The position numbers were made by a program, and so were the translations under genes. From Longivirga sp036510975 (GTDB lineage: Bacteria > Actinomycetota > Actinomycetes > S36-B12 > CAIYMF01), in assembly GCA_036510975.1 (NCBI GenBank), contig DATCCY010000115.1, positions 1 through 18,653 of the forward strand: 18,653 nt of DNA. Reading direction: 5' to 3'. Below are positions 1 to 10,225 of this stretch, in pieces (within the stretch, counting starts at the first letter, position 1; each line of letters begins with the position of its first letter). The notes beneath the pieces are model-generated. The model was given only the letters and a program-made list of their open reading frames with translations, searched no databases and had not been told where the DNA came from.

Positions 1-1157
<1,157 letters not shown>

Positions 1158-1407
1158 TGTCTATTGATAGGCCGGCGGAATAGGCCGGCGTTATCGACTG
1201 AAGAGTTCCTGGCATGGATCGAGCTGTGCTCGATCAATACCAAAGGAAATTACTACCTGTCCGATGGCGCCCTACGACGATCGTCGCGGTGCCGACCCAT
1301 CTGACGGGGTTTGTTGGCATCGATTTTTGACACGCTGTTGAGTTCTCAAGGAGCGGGCGCGCACCATCAGCACCACCGATTTCTCGGTGAGGGCCATCCG
1401 GGGCAAC
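1158..1407 (-). other. rRNA operon leader (precursor 16S leader) with antitermination motif and hairpins
   Basis: Stretch between the proximal rRNA promoter and 16S; it holds no convincing gene. On the minus strand it carries CTTGAGAACTCAACAGCGTG (complement at 1331-1350), the conserved actinobacterial rRNA leader element associated with boxA-type antitermination. Several hairpins are visible: 1374-1389 (6-bp stem CACCGA/TCGGTG closed by a GAAA tetraloop), a 12-bp palindrome at 1275-1286, 1217-1235 (7-bp stem GATCGAG/CTCGATC) and 1166-1195 (GCCGGC arms) just before the mature 5' end. These fit a structured, processed leader. Exact processing sites cannot be assigned, because the partner strand 3' of 16S is outside the window. 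Confidence 0.75.
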
Positions 1408-1413
1408 TCGCCT

Positions 1414-1442
1414 AACTTAGCCGAACCGTACGACCCGGTCAA
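1414..1442 (-). promoter_or_regulatory. Proximal rRNA promoter (P2)
   Basis: On the minus strand the -35 TTGACC (1437-1442) is separated by 17 bases from the -10 TAAGTT (1414-1419), predicting a start near 1407, about 250 bases before mature 16S. The upstream flank CCCGATTTGACC (1437-1448) is repeated exactly at the distal promoter. A good sigma-70/HrdB-type match in the expected place. Confidence 0.75.
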
Positions 1443-1462
1443 ATCGGGGTCTGGTTCCTCCC

Positions 1463-1480
1463 CGCCCACCGGAGTGGGCG
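1463..1480 (-). other. Hairpin between the two rRNA promoters
   Basis: Inverted repeat with 7-bp arms CGCCCAC/GTGGGCG and a 4-base loop, followed on the minus strand by promoter P2. It could be a structure in the P1 transcript. It is an unlikely tyrS terminator because it lies well beyond P1. Confidence 0.4.
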
Positions 1481-1590
1481 CGCCGATCACCGCAAACCCT
1501 TGAGGGGGTTGAGGTTTCAGCTGGGTGGTCTGGCCCCGGGACCGGCCACCATCTCGGTGTCCGTTCCTCCCTGACGGGCTGACGTGGTGA

Positions 1591-1620
1591 ACACTAGGCG
1601 TCCTCGGCGTCGCAGGTCAA
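1591..1620 (-). promoter_or_regulatory. Distal rRNA promoter (P1)
   Basis: On the minus strand -35 TTGACC (1615-1620), an 18-base spacer and -10 TAGTGT (1591-1596) predict a start near 1584. It shares the 12-base block CCCGATTTGACC with P2, so the two look like duplicated rRNA promoters. It lies about 105 bases beyond the tyrS stop. Between them (1621-1725) I see only a short hairpin at 1639-1652 (GTCGCC/GGCGAC) that could help end tyrS transcription. Confidence 0.65.
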
Positions 1621-1725
1621 ATCGGGCACGAGTCACCCGTCGCCTCGGCGACCTGCGACTGAGAGTGCCTGTGCCGCAGAGGTTCTCAGGTGTCCCGTGC
1701 ACCGTGGCGCTGTGCTCGAGCAAGC

Positions 1726-3066
1726 TCAGGGGGCCTCGAGCGCGATGCCGCCGATGTGACGCCGACCACGTCGGAGCAGCACCCAGCGGCCGTGGAGCAG
1801 GTCGGAGTCCCCGAGGACCGCCGTCTCGTCCGTGACGCGGACGTTCGAGACGTAGGCGCCACCCTCTGCGATCGTGCGCCGCCCCGCGCCCTTGGACGCG
1901 ACGAGGCCCGCCCGGGTGAGCGCGTCGGCGACGGTGATGCCCTGCGCCCACTCCCCCGCCGTCACGACGGCGTGCGGCGCCTCCGCGAGGGCGGCGCCGA
2001 GCGTGGCGAGGTCGAGCTCGCCGACGTCACCCTGACCGAACAGTGCGCTCGCGGCGGCCTCCACGTTGGCGCGCTCGTCGGCACCGTGGACGAGGTCGGT
2101 CAGCTCCTGCGCGAGCGCGCGCTGCGCGTCCCGGGCCTGCGGGCGCTCGTGCAAGGAGGCCTCGAGCGCCTCGATCTCGGCGTGGTCGCGGAACGAGAAG
2201 ATGCGCAGCAGCTGCGGTGCGATCGCGTCCTCCACGTTGAGCCAGAACTGGTACCAGGCGTACGGCGAGGTCAGCGACGCGTCGAGCCACACGGTGCCCG
2301 ACTCGGTCTTGCCGAACTTCGATCCGTCGGACTTCGTCACGAGCGGCGTGGTCAGCGCGTGGACGCGGTCGCCCGTCACGCGGCGCACCAGGTCGACGCC
2401 GGCGACGATGTTGCCCCACTGGTCGGAGCCGCCGGTCTGCAGCGAGCAGCCGAACTGCTGGTGCAGCTGGAGGTAGTCGTAGGACTGCAGCAGCTGGTAG
2501 CTGAACTCGGTGTAGGAGATGCCGGCGCCGGCGAGGCGGGCGGCCACAGCCTCCCGGTCGAGCATGCGGTTGACGCTGAAGTGCTTGCCCACGTCGCGCA
2601 GGAACTCCAGGGTGGACAGGCCCTGGGTCCAGTCGTAGTTGTTGACCATGACCGCGGCGTTGTCCGGGGACTCGAAGTCGTAGAAGCGCTCGAGCTGGGC
2701 CCGGAACGTGGCGACCCACTGTTCGACGAGCTCCTTCGGGTTCAGCACGCGCTCGCCCGACTCCTTGGGGTCGCCGATGAGCCCGGTGGCCCCGCCGACG
2801 AGCGCCAGGGGCCGGTGCCCCGCGAGCTGGAAGCGGCGCACGGTCAGGATCTGCACGAGGTTGCCCATGTGCATGCTCGGGGCGGTGGGGTCGAAGCCGC
2901 AGTACAGGGTGAGAGGCCCCTCGGCCGCCGCGGCGCGCAGCGCGTCGAGGTCGGTCGAGTCGGCGATGAGCCCCCGCCAGGCGAGGTCGTCGAGTACGGC
3001 CACACGGGCCCGGGCGTCATCGTCGAGGGAGCTCAGGTCGAGCGCGCTCGTGGTCTCCTGCGTCAC
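1726..3066 (-). CDS. tyrS: Tyrosyl-tRNA synthetase
   Basis: Cytoplasmic class I enzyme that charges tRNA-Tyr with tyrosine using ATP. The 446-residue product has the HIGH-type motif HMGN at residues 66-69, the tyrosine-site signature GGSDQWGN near 212-219, the KMSKS-type motif KFGKT at 250-254 and a C-terminal S4-like RNA-binding domain from about 375. Length fits bacterial TyrRS of the TyrS (not TyrZ) type. I chose the GTG at 3066 because GGAGG lies 8 bases upstream and the protein then begins MTQETTS. The frame stays open further upstream, but that would run into mpg. It lies 74 bases after mpg, in the same direction, and is probably the last gene of the arg-mpg-tyrS unit before the rRNA promoters. 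No T-box-like leader is seen in the short gap. Confidence 0.97.
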   Translation of the reverse strand: MTQETTSALDLSSLDDDARARVAVLDDLAWRGLIADSTDLDALRAAAAEGPLTLYCGFDPTAPSMHMGNLVQILTVRRFQLAGHRPLALVGGATGLIGDPKESGERVLNPKELVEQWVATFRAQLERFYDFESPDNAAVMVNNYDWTQGLSTLEFLRDVGKHFSVNRMLDREAVAARLAGAGISYTEFSYQLLQSYDYLQLHQQFGCSLQTGGSDQWGNIVAGVDLVRRVTGDRVHALTTPLVTKSDGSKFGKTESGTVWLDASLTSPYAWYQFWLNVEDAIAPQLLRIFSFRDHAEIEALEASLHERPQARDAQRALAQELTDLVHGADERANVEAAASALFGQGDVGELDLATLGAALAEAPHAVVTAGEWAQGITVADALTRAGLVASKGAGRRTIAEGGAYVSNVRVTDETAVLGDSDLLHGRWVLLRRGRRHIGGIALEAP

Positions 3067-3140
3067 GCGGCCATCCTCCCGTACCGCCGCGGCACCGGGC
3101 GCCCGGGTTCCCCGCGTCCCGTGACCCCGAGCGCCGTCGC

Positions 3141-3758
3141 TCACCCCGGAGGACGGCGTGGCCTCGGCGAGCTCACCCGAGGGTCGTCTGCGAGGGCGAA
3201 GCGCCACGGGACGTCGACCGCGCGGCTGATCCCGACCCGCGCAGCGGTGAGCACGTCGCCGGTCGGCGGTCGTTCGCCCGCCCGCACCCGCAGCGCGCCG
3301 CGCGCGGAGGTGACCGGGCGGTCGCTCCACGTGCCGTCGAGGCCCAGGCACGCGGCGAGGTTGGCCGGGCCGGCGGCGAGCCGGTGCTCGAGCGCCCCGG
3401 GGCGACGACGGGTACGGGCCAGGTCGACACCGGACACGATCTGGCCCGCGCGGAGCAGCACCGCCGCCGCCCGGCCCTGCGGCTCGCACACGAGGTTGAG
3501 CGCCCAGTGCATGCCGTAGGAGAAGTAGACGTAGGAGCGCCCCGGCGGGCCGAACATCACGGCGGTGCGCGGAGTGGGACCGCGCCAGGCGTGGGAGGCG
3601 GCGTCATCCGGTCCGGCGTAGGCCTCGGTCTCCACGAGGCGCACGGCGACCACGCCCTCGGGCGACTCCGCCTCCACCACGCACCCGAGCAGCTCCCTCG
3701 CGACGACGTCGGGCGCGCGCTCGTAGAACGAGCGCGGCAGGACACGCCCTGGGCGCAC
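3141..3758 (-). CDS. mpg: 3-methyladenine DNA glycosylase (AAG/MPG family)
   Basis: Base-excision repair enzyme that removes alkylated purines such as 3-methyladenine. The roughly 205-residue product matches the human AAG-like fold. VETEAY at residues 42-47 contains the expected catalytic Glu45 and the intercalating Tyr47, and His56 sits 11 residues after the Glu as in the family. The block around RSYVYFSYGMHWALN is also typical. The GTG at 3758 is the best available start, 7 bases after the argH stop. It has no clear ribosome site, so translation may be coupled to argH. A longer in-frame extension inside argH lacks family similarity and is rejected. Its place between argH and tyrS suggests co-transcription with the arginine genes rather than damage-specific control. 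Confidence 0.93.
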   Translation of the reverse strand: MRPGRVLPRSFYERAPDVVARELLGCVVEAESPEGVVAVRLVETEAYAGPDDAASHAWRGPTPRTAVMFGPPGRSYVYFSYGMHWALNLVCEPQGRAAAVLLRAGQIVSGVDLARTRRRPGALEHRLAAGPANLAACLGLDGTWSDRPVTSARGALRVRAGERPPTGDVLTAARVGISRAVDVPWRFALADDPRVSSPRPRRPPG

Positions 3759-3765
3759 GGGAGGA

Positions 3766-5191
3766 TCAGCGACCGGGACGCTCGGCGGCCCAGGCAGCAG
3801 CGTCGTCGACCAGGAGGGCCACGGCGGCCAGCTGCTCACGCACGCGGGCCGGCGCCGTACCGCCGAACGCCGCCCGCGCGTCGAGCGCGCCCCGCACGGT
3901 GAGCACGCCGCGGACCGCCGGCGTGAGGCGGTCGCTGATCGAGCGCAGCTCCTCGTCCGAGAGGTCCCACAGCTCGACGCCGCGGGCCTCGGCGCGACGT
4001 ACGCACCCACCGGCGACCTCGTGGGCCTCCCGGAACGGGACCCCCTGCCGCACGAGCCATTCCGCGATGTCGGTGGCGAGGGCGAACCCCTGCGGTGCCG
4101 AGGCGGTCATGCGGTCGACGTCGAACCGCAAGGTCGCGACGCAGCCGGTCATCGCGGGAAGGACGAGCAGCAGCGTGTCGATCGCGTCGAACGCGGGCTC
4201 CTTGTCCTCCTGCAGGTCGCGGTTGTAGGCAAAGGGCAGGCCCTTGAGCGTCGTCAGCAGACCGGTGAGGCCGCCGATCAGTCGTCCGGCCTTGCCGCGA
4301 GCGAGCTCGGCGACGTCGGGGTTCTTCTTCTGCGGCATGATCGACGAGCCGGTGGACCACGCGTCGTCGAGCTGCGCCCACCCGAACTCGCGCGAGGTCC
4401 AGAGGCAGATCTCCTCGCCGAGCCGGGACAGGTGCACGCCGATCATCGCGGCGTCGAAGCAGAACTCCGCGGCGAAGTCGCGGTCGCTCACGGCGTCGAT
4501 GGAGTTCGGGATCGCGTCGCGGAAGCCGAGCTCGTGCGCCACGGCTTGCGGGTCGAGTGGGAGCGACGACCCGGCCAGAGCGCCCGCGCCCATGGGGGAC
4601 AGCGCCGTACGCCGGTCCCAGTCGCGCAGCCGGTCGACGTCGCGTCCGAACGCGTGGACGTGCTTGGCCAGCTCGTGTCCGAACGACACCGGTTGCGCGT
4701 GCTGGAGGTGCGTGAAGCCGGGAGCCGCGGTGTCGACATGGCGACCCGCCTGCACCAGCAGCGCGCGCTGCAGGTCCACGACGGCCCCGGCCACCAGCCG
4801 CGCGTGATCGCGCAGGAACAGCCGGAAGTCCGTGGCCACCTGGTCGTTGCGCGAGCGGCCGGCGCGCAGCTTCCCGCCGAGCACGCCGAGCCGCTCGGTC
4901 AGCCCTCGCTCGAGCGCCGTGTGCACGTCCTCGTCGGCCGCAACGGGCAGGAAGGCCCCGGAACGGACGTCGGCGTCGAGGCCGTCGAGCGCCCCGATCA
5001 TCGCCTCGAGCTCGTCGTCGCCGAGCAGCCCCGCCCGGTTCAGGACGCGAGCGTGCGCCCTGCTCTGCGCCAGGTCGTAGGGCGCCAGCCGCCAGTCGAA
5101 CTGGATCGACAACGACAGCGCCGCCATCGCGTCCGACGGTCCGCCCTCGAAGCGTCCGCCCCAGAGACGCTGCGACCCAGCACCGCCGTCC

Positions 5192-5199
<8 letters not shown>
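3766..5199 (-). CDS. argH: Argininosuccinate lyase
   Basis: Last step of arginine biosynthesis: splits argininosuccinate into arginine and fumarate. The 477 residues begin with the family-typical WGGRF at 13-17 and carry THLQHAQP near 163-170. The fumarase/aspartase signature GSSIMPQKKNP lies at 284-294, on the loop that supplies the catalytic serine. Length is normal. The start is a TTG at 5199, overlapping the end of argG by 8 bases. No ATG or GTG exists between that overlap and WGGRF, and no strong ribosome site is visible, so translation is probably coupled to argG. It is followed after 7 bases by mpg. Confidence 0.97.
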
Positions 5200-6403
<1,204 letters not shown>

Positions 6404-6442
6404 GGTCGTTCCTCTTTCGTGATCGGGTGTTCTCGAAGACGT

Positions 6443-6946
6443 TCATCGCCCGTTCTCCGCGAGTCGAAGCATCGCAGCGGCGACCTCGGGGCCACCGTGC
6501 GGGTCTCGGGTGACGAGCAGCACGGTGTCGTCGCCGGCGACGGTGCCGATGACCGCGGGCAGGACCGTGTGGTCGATCGCCGAGGCGAGGTACTGCGCTG
6601 CGCCGGGAGGCGTTCGCAGCACGACGAGGTTGGCGGAGCTGTCCGCCGACACCAGGACCTCCCCCGACACCCGCGCCAGCTTCGTCACGGCGGCCTCGTC
6701 GCCGACCGCGGCGATGAGCGAGGAGTCGCCGCCCTGCCCCGGTACGGCGTAGACCGCGACGCCGTCGGCGGTGGCAACCTTGATCGCCCCGACCTCGTCG
6801 AGGTCCCGCGACAGGGTGGCCTGCGTGACGGCGAGGCCGTCCGCCGCCAACAGCTCCGCCAGGCGCGACTGGCTGGGGACGGCGTGGTGCTCGAGGAGCT
6901 CCACGATCCGCGCGTGCCGCGCCGCCTTGGTGTTGGGGGTCGTCAT
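6443..6946 (-). CDS. argR: Arginine repressor ArgR
   Basis: Arginine-responsive DNA-binding regulator of the arginine genes; family members act as hexamers with arginine as co-repressor. The 167 residues have an N-terminal winged helix with TQATLSRDL near 42-50, then a C-terminal oligomerisation/arginine-binding domain including the GTVAGDDT block. The ATG at 6946 overlaps the argD stop as ATGA. The only clear operator I see is the palindrome at 11270-11287 before argC, so the gene probably sits inside its own target operon and controls itself. Confidence 0.95.
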   Translation of the reverse strand: MTTPNTKAARHARIVELLEHHAVPSQSRLAELLAADGLAVTQATLSRDLDEVGAIKVATADGVAVYAVPGQGGDSSLIAAVGDEAAVTKLARVSGEVLVSADSSANLVVLRTPPGAAQYLASAIDHTVLPAVIGTVAGDDTVLLVTRDPHGGPEVAAAMLRLAENGR

Positions 6947-8142
6947 GACACCGCTCCCAGCATCGCAGGCAGGTCGGCGGCGAACCTGTCGGCGTCCGCC
7001 ACGCCGAGTACCAGCGGCGGGGCCAGCCGGATCGTGGTGGGGCGCACGGCATTCACGAGGTAGCCGGACTCGCGCGCCACCGCCTCGAAGGCTGCTGCCA
7101 GGGGCTCGGAGAGCTCGAGCGCCCGCCAGAGACCGAGGCCGCGGTGCGAGGACAGGAGCGGGTGGTCGACGTCGTCGAATGCCGCCGACCAGCGCTGACC
7201 CAGCGCGCGCGCGTGCTCGAGGAGGCCGTCGCGCTCGATGGTGGTGAGCACGGCCAGTGCTGCCGCGCACGACACCGGGTTCCCGCCGAACGTCGAGCCG
7301 TGGTCGCCGGGCTGCAGGACCAGCGCCGCCTCGCCCGTGGCGAGCACGGCCCCGATCGGCAACCCGGCCCCGAGGCCCTTGGCGAGGGTGATGATGTCGG
7401 GCACGACGCCTTGCGCCACGCTGAGCAGCCACTCGCCCGCGCGACCGACGCCCGACTGCACCTCGTCGACGACGAGCAGTGCGCCCGCGGAGTCGCAGAT
7501 CTCGCGCGCCGCGGCTAGGTAGCCGTCGGGCGGCACGATGACGCCGCCCTCGCCCTGGACGGGCTCGAGCACCACGGCGGCCGTGCGCTCCGTGACAGCG
7601 GCGCGCAGCGCCTCTACGTCGGCGTACGGCACGAACGTGACCGGGCCGGGCAGAGGCTCGAACGGTGCGCGCTTGGACAGCGTGCCGGTGATCGACAGGG
7701 CACCGAGAGTGCGGCCGTGGAAACCGCCCTCGGTGCTGACGACCTCGCTGCGACGGCCCTGCATGTGCTTGCGCACGATCTTGAGCGCAGCCTCGTTGGC
7801 CGTCGCTCCGTCCTGGCACAGGAAGACGCGGGCACCACCGGGCACGAGGGCGGAAAGCCTTTCGGCGAGAGCGATCCCGGGCTCGTGCATCGCGAGGTTG
7901 CTCGTGTGGGCGAGGGTCGCGACCTGCCGCGTGACTGCGTCGACGACGGCAGGGTGGGCGTGACCGAGCGACGACACGGCGATGCCGCCGACTAGGTCGA
8001 GGTACTCGCGTCCGTCGACGTCCCACACCCGCGATCCTGATCCGTGCGCGAGCGCGAGCGGCGGCGTTCCGTAGTTGCGCATCATCACCGCGTCCCAGCG
8101 GGTCTGCATCGCCCTCGTGGCGTCGCCGGTGCTCATGCTCAT
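6943..8142 (-). CDS. argD: Acetylornithine aminotransferase
   Basis: PLP-dependent class III transaminase that converts N-acetylglutamate semialdehyde to N-acetylornithine with glutamate as amino donor. The 399 residues include DEVQSG near 226-231 (cofactor aspartate D226) and LAKGLG with the Schiff-base lysine at K255, then STFGGNP. The phosphate-binding loop reads QDGATANE (110-117), whereas many ArgD proteins have NSGAEANE; the overall fold still looks intact. Start at 8142 overlaps the argB stop (ATGA). A second ATG at 8136 is an alternative, since GAGG is 4 bases before the first and 10 before the second. Confidence 0.96.
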   Translation of the reverse strand: MSMSTGDATRAMQTRWDAVMMRNYGTPPLALAHGSGSRVWDVDGREYLDLVGGIAVSSLGHAHPAVVDAVTRQVATLAHTSNLAMHEPGIALAERLSALVPGGARVFLCQDGATANEAALKIVRKHMQGRRSEVVSTEGGFHGRTLGALSITGTLSKRAPFEPLPGPVTFVPYADVEALRAAVTERTAAVVLEPVQGEGGVIVPPDGYLAAAREICDSAGALLVVDEVQSGVGRAGEWLLSVAQGVVPDIITLAKGLGAGLPIGAVLATGEAALVLQPGDHGSTFGGNPVSCAAALAVLTTIERDGLLEHARALGQRWSAAFDDVDHPLLSSHRGLGLWRALELSEPLAAAFEAVARESGYLVNAVRPTTIRLAPPLVLGVADADRFAADLPAMLGAVS

Positions 8143-9077
8143 GACGCCTCGACCTCGTCCGCGTACAGCGGGAACGCGTCCGGCAGCACCATCGTGCCGA
8201 CGCCGGCACTCGTCACGATCTCGAGCAGGACGGCGTGCGCCAGCCGTCCGTCGATGACGTGGGCGCGCGGCACTCCCCCGCGCACCGCCCGTACGCAGGC
8301 CTCCATCTTCGGGACCATGCCGCTCTCGAGCGCGGGCAGCAGCTCCTCGAGGTCGGACACCGCGATGGTGCGGTAGACCTCGTCGCTGTTCGGCCAGTCG
8401 GCGTACAGGCCCTCGACGTCGGTGAGGAGGACGAGCTTCTGCGCGCCCAGGGCGACGGCGAGCGCCGCAGCTGCCGAGTCCGCGTTGACGTTGTAGACGG
8501 CTCCGTCGGCGCCGCGCGCGACCGACGACACCACCGGCACGAGTCCGTCCTCGAGGAGCCGCTCCACGAAGTCGGCACGCACCTCGACGACGTCGCCTAC
8601 GAGGCCCACGTCGACTGCCACGCCGTCGACGACCACATCACGCCGCTCGGCGGTGAACAGGTGCGCGTCCTCGCCCGAGAGGCCGACGGCGTATGGCCCG
8701 TGGGCGTTGAGCAGAGCCACGACCTCGCGCTGCACCTGGCCGGTGAGGACCATGCGCACGACGTCCATCGCCTCGGGGCTCGTGACGCGGTATCCGCCGC
8801 GGAACTCCCCCTCGATGCCGAGCCGGTCGAGCATCTGGCTGATCTGCGGGCCGCCGCCGTGGACGACGACCGGGCGCAGCCCGGCCATCCGCAGGAACAT
8901 CACGTCGGCCGCGAACGTCTCGCCGAGTGCAGGGTCGACCATGGCGTTGCCGCCGTACTTGAGGACGACGGTGGCGCCGTGGAACCGCTCGAGCCAGGGC
9001 AGCGCCTCGGCCAGGACGGAGGCCTTGAGAAGTGCGACGTCGCGGTCGACGGCACCCGCCTTCGGCTGGCCCGTCAT
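8139..9077 (-). CDS. argB: Acetylglutamate kinase
   Basis: Phosphorylates N-acetylglutamate with ATP, usually the arginine-feedback-controlled step in the cyclic acetyl pathway. The 312 residues show VLKYGGNAM with nucleotide-binding K40, and HGGGPQI at 73-79, both diagnostic of the amino-acid kinase fold. The N-terminal extension before K40 fits arginine-sensitive hexameric enzymes, but inhibition is inferred from that only. The ATG at 9077 overlaps the argJ stop (ATGT/TCA overlap) and the end overlaps argD, so translation is coupled on both sides. Confidence 0.97.
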   Translation of the reverse strand: MTGQPKAGAVDRDVALLKASVLAEALPWLERFHGATVVLKYGGNAMVDPALGETFAADVMFLRMAGLRPVVVHGGGPQISQMLDRLGIEGEFRGGYRVTSPEAMDVVRMVLTGQVQREVVALLNAHGPYAVGLSGEDAHLFTAERRDVVVDGVAVDVGLVGDVVEVRADFVERLLEDGLVPVVSSVARGADGAVYNVNADSAAAALAVALGAQKLVLLTDVEGLYADWPNSDEVYRTIAVSDLEELLPALESGMVPKMEACVRAVRGGVPRAHVIDGRLAHAVLLEIVTSAGVGTMVLPDAFPLYADEVEAS

Positions 9078-10225
9078 GTCGAGTACGCCGAGTTCTCATG
9101 GACGTACTCGGCGGTGAGGTCGTTGGTCCAGACCGTCGCCGAGGCCTCTCCGGATCTCAGGTCCACGGTGATGGTGACCTCTCGCCCGCTCATGTCGACC
9201 AGGCCGCGGTCGTCGCCCGTGGCACCGTCACGGCACACCCAGACCCCGTTGATCGCGACGTCCACGGCATCTGGTTCGAAGGCGGCGGAGGTCATGCCCA
9301 GCTCGGCGAGGATGCGGCCCCAGTTGGGATCCTCACCGTGGATGGCGCACTTCACGAGGTTGGCGCGGGAGATGGCCCGGCCGGCGTCGACGGCGTCGTC
9401 CTCCGAGGCGGCGTTGACGACGTCGATGCGGATCTCCTTGCTCGCGCCCTCCGCGTCCGCGACGAGCTGACGTGCGAGGGACGCGCACACCTCGGTGACG
9501 GCGGCAGCGAGGTCCCGGTACGACGGCGAGACGCCCGAAGCACCGCTGGCGAGCAGGAGGACCGTGTCGTTCGTGGATGTGCACCCGTCGCTGTCGACCC
9601 GGTCGAAGGTCACACGCGTGGCGCTGCGCAGCGCGGCGTCGAGCGTCGCAGCCTCCGCCACGGCATCGGTCGTGACGACCACGAGCATCGTCGCGAGCGA
9701 CGGAGCCAGCATGCCGGCTCCCTTGGCCATGCCGCCCACGGTGAAGCCCTCGCCGCGCGAGACCGCCGTCTTCGCCACGGAGTCGGTGGTCATGATCGCC
9801 GTGGCCGCCCGCTGACCGCCCTCGGCGGACAGTTGCGCGCAGGCTGCATCGAAGCCGGCGAACAAGCGGTCGGTCGGCAGGCGGACGCCGATCAGTCCGG
9901 TGCTGCACACCGCGACGTCGCCGGCGCCGATCCCGAGCAGCGCCCCCACGTGCTCCGCGGTGCGGTGGGTGTCGAGGAAGCCGTCCGACCCGGTGCAGGC
10001 GTTGGCGCCGCCGGAGTTGAGGGCGACCGCGCGGACCACTCCCGCCCTGAGCACCTGCTGGCTCCAGAGCACCGGTGCCGCCTTGACCCGGTTGCGCGTG
10101 AACACCCCGGCGGCGCTCGCCGTCGGCCCGTCGTTCACGACGAGTGCGACGTCGTTCGCCCCACTGGACTTGAGGCCGGCCGCCACACCGGCGGCACGGA
10201 AACCCTGTGCGGCAGTGACGCTCAC
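9074..10225 (-). CDS. argJ: Glutamate N-acetyltransferase / ornithine acetyltransferase
   Basis: Transfers the acetyl group from N-acetylornithine to glutamate, recycling it. Some members also use acetyl-CoA, which cannot be decided here. The roughly 383-residue proenzyme has the self-cleavage region KGAGMLAPSLATML, where the Ala-Thr bond is cut and the Thr becomes the nucleophile, plus NSGGANACTG and the C-terminal segment ending EYVHENSAYST. The GTG at 10225 overlaps the argC stop as GTGA. The frame is open well upstream, but that extension lies inside argC and is rejected. Confidence 0.97.
   Translation of the reverse strand: MSVTAAQGFRAAGVAAGLKSSGANDVALVVNDGPTASAAGVFTRNRVKAAPVLWSQQVLRAGVVRAVALNSGGANACTGSDGFLDTHRTAEHVGALLGIGAGDVAVCSTGLIGVRLPTDRLFAGFDAACAQLSAEGGQRAATAIMTTDSVAKTAVSRGEGFTVGGMAKGAGMLAPSLATMLVVVTTDAVAEAATLDAALRSATRVTFDRVDSDGCTSTNDTVLLLASGASGVSPSYRDLAAAVTEVCASLARQLVADAEGASKEIRIDVVNAASEDDAVDAGRAISRANLVKCAIHGEDPNWGRILAELGMTSAAFEPDAVDVAINGVWVCRDGATGDDRGLVDMSGREVTITVDLRSGEASATVWTNDLTAEYVHENSAYST

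Noticed and set aside
1690..3519. Long plus-strand open frame opposite tyrS and mpg
   Set aside because: Antisense shadow of GC-rich coding sequence; no family similarity, and the minus-strand genes are unmistakable. The same holds for the long plus-strand frames over argH, argG, argB, argJ, argC, pheT, pheS and the oxygenase-like genes.
6443..8209. Extended argR frame through argD
   Set aside because: The extension is an Arg-rich shadow of argD; ArgR begins at the ATGA overlap at 6946.
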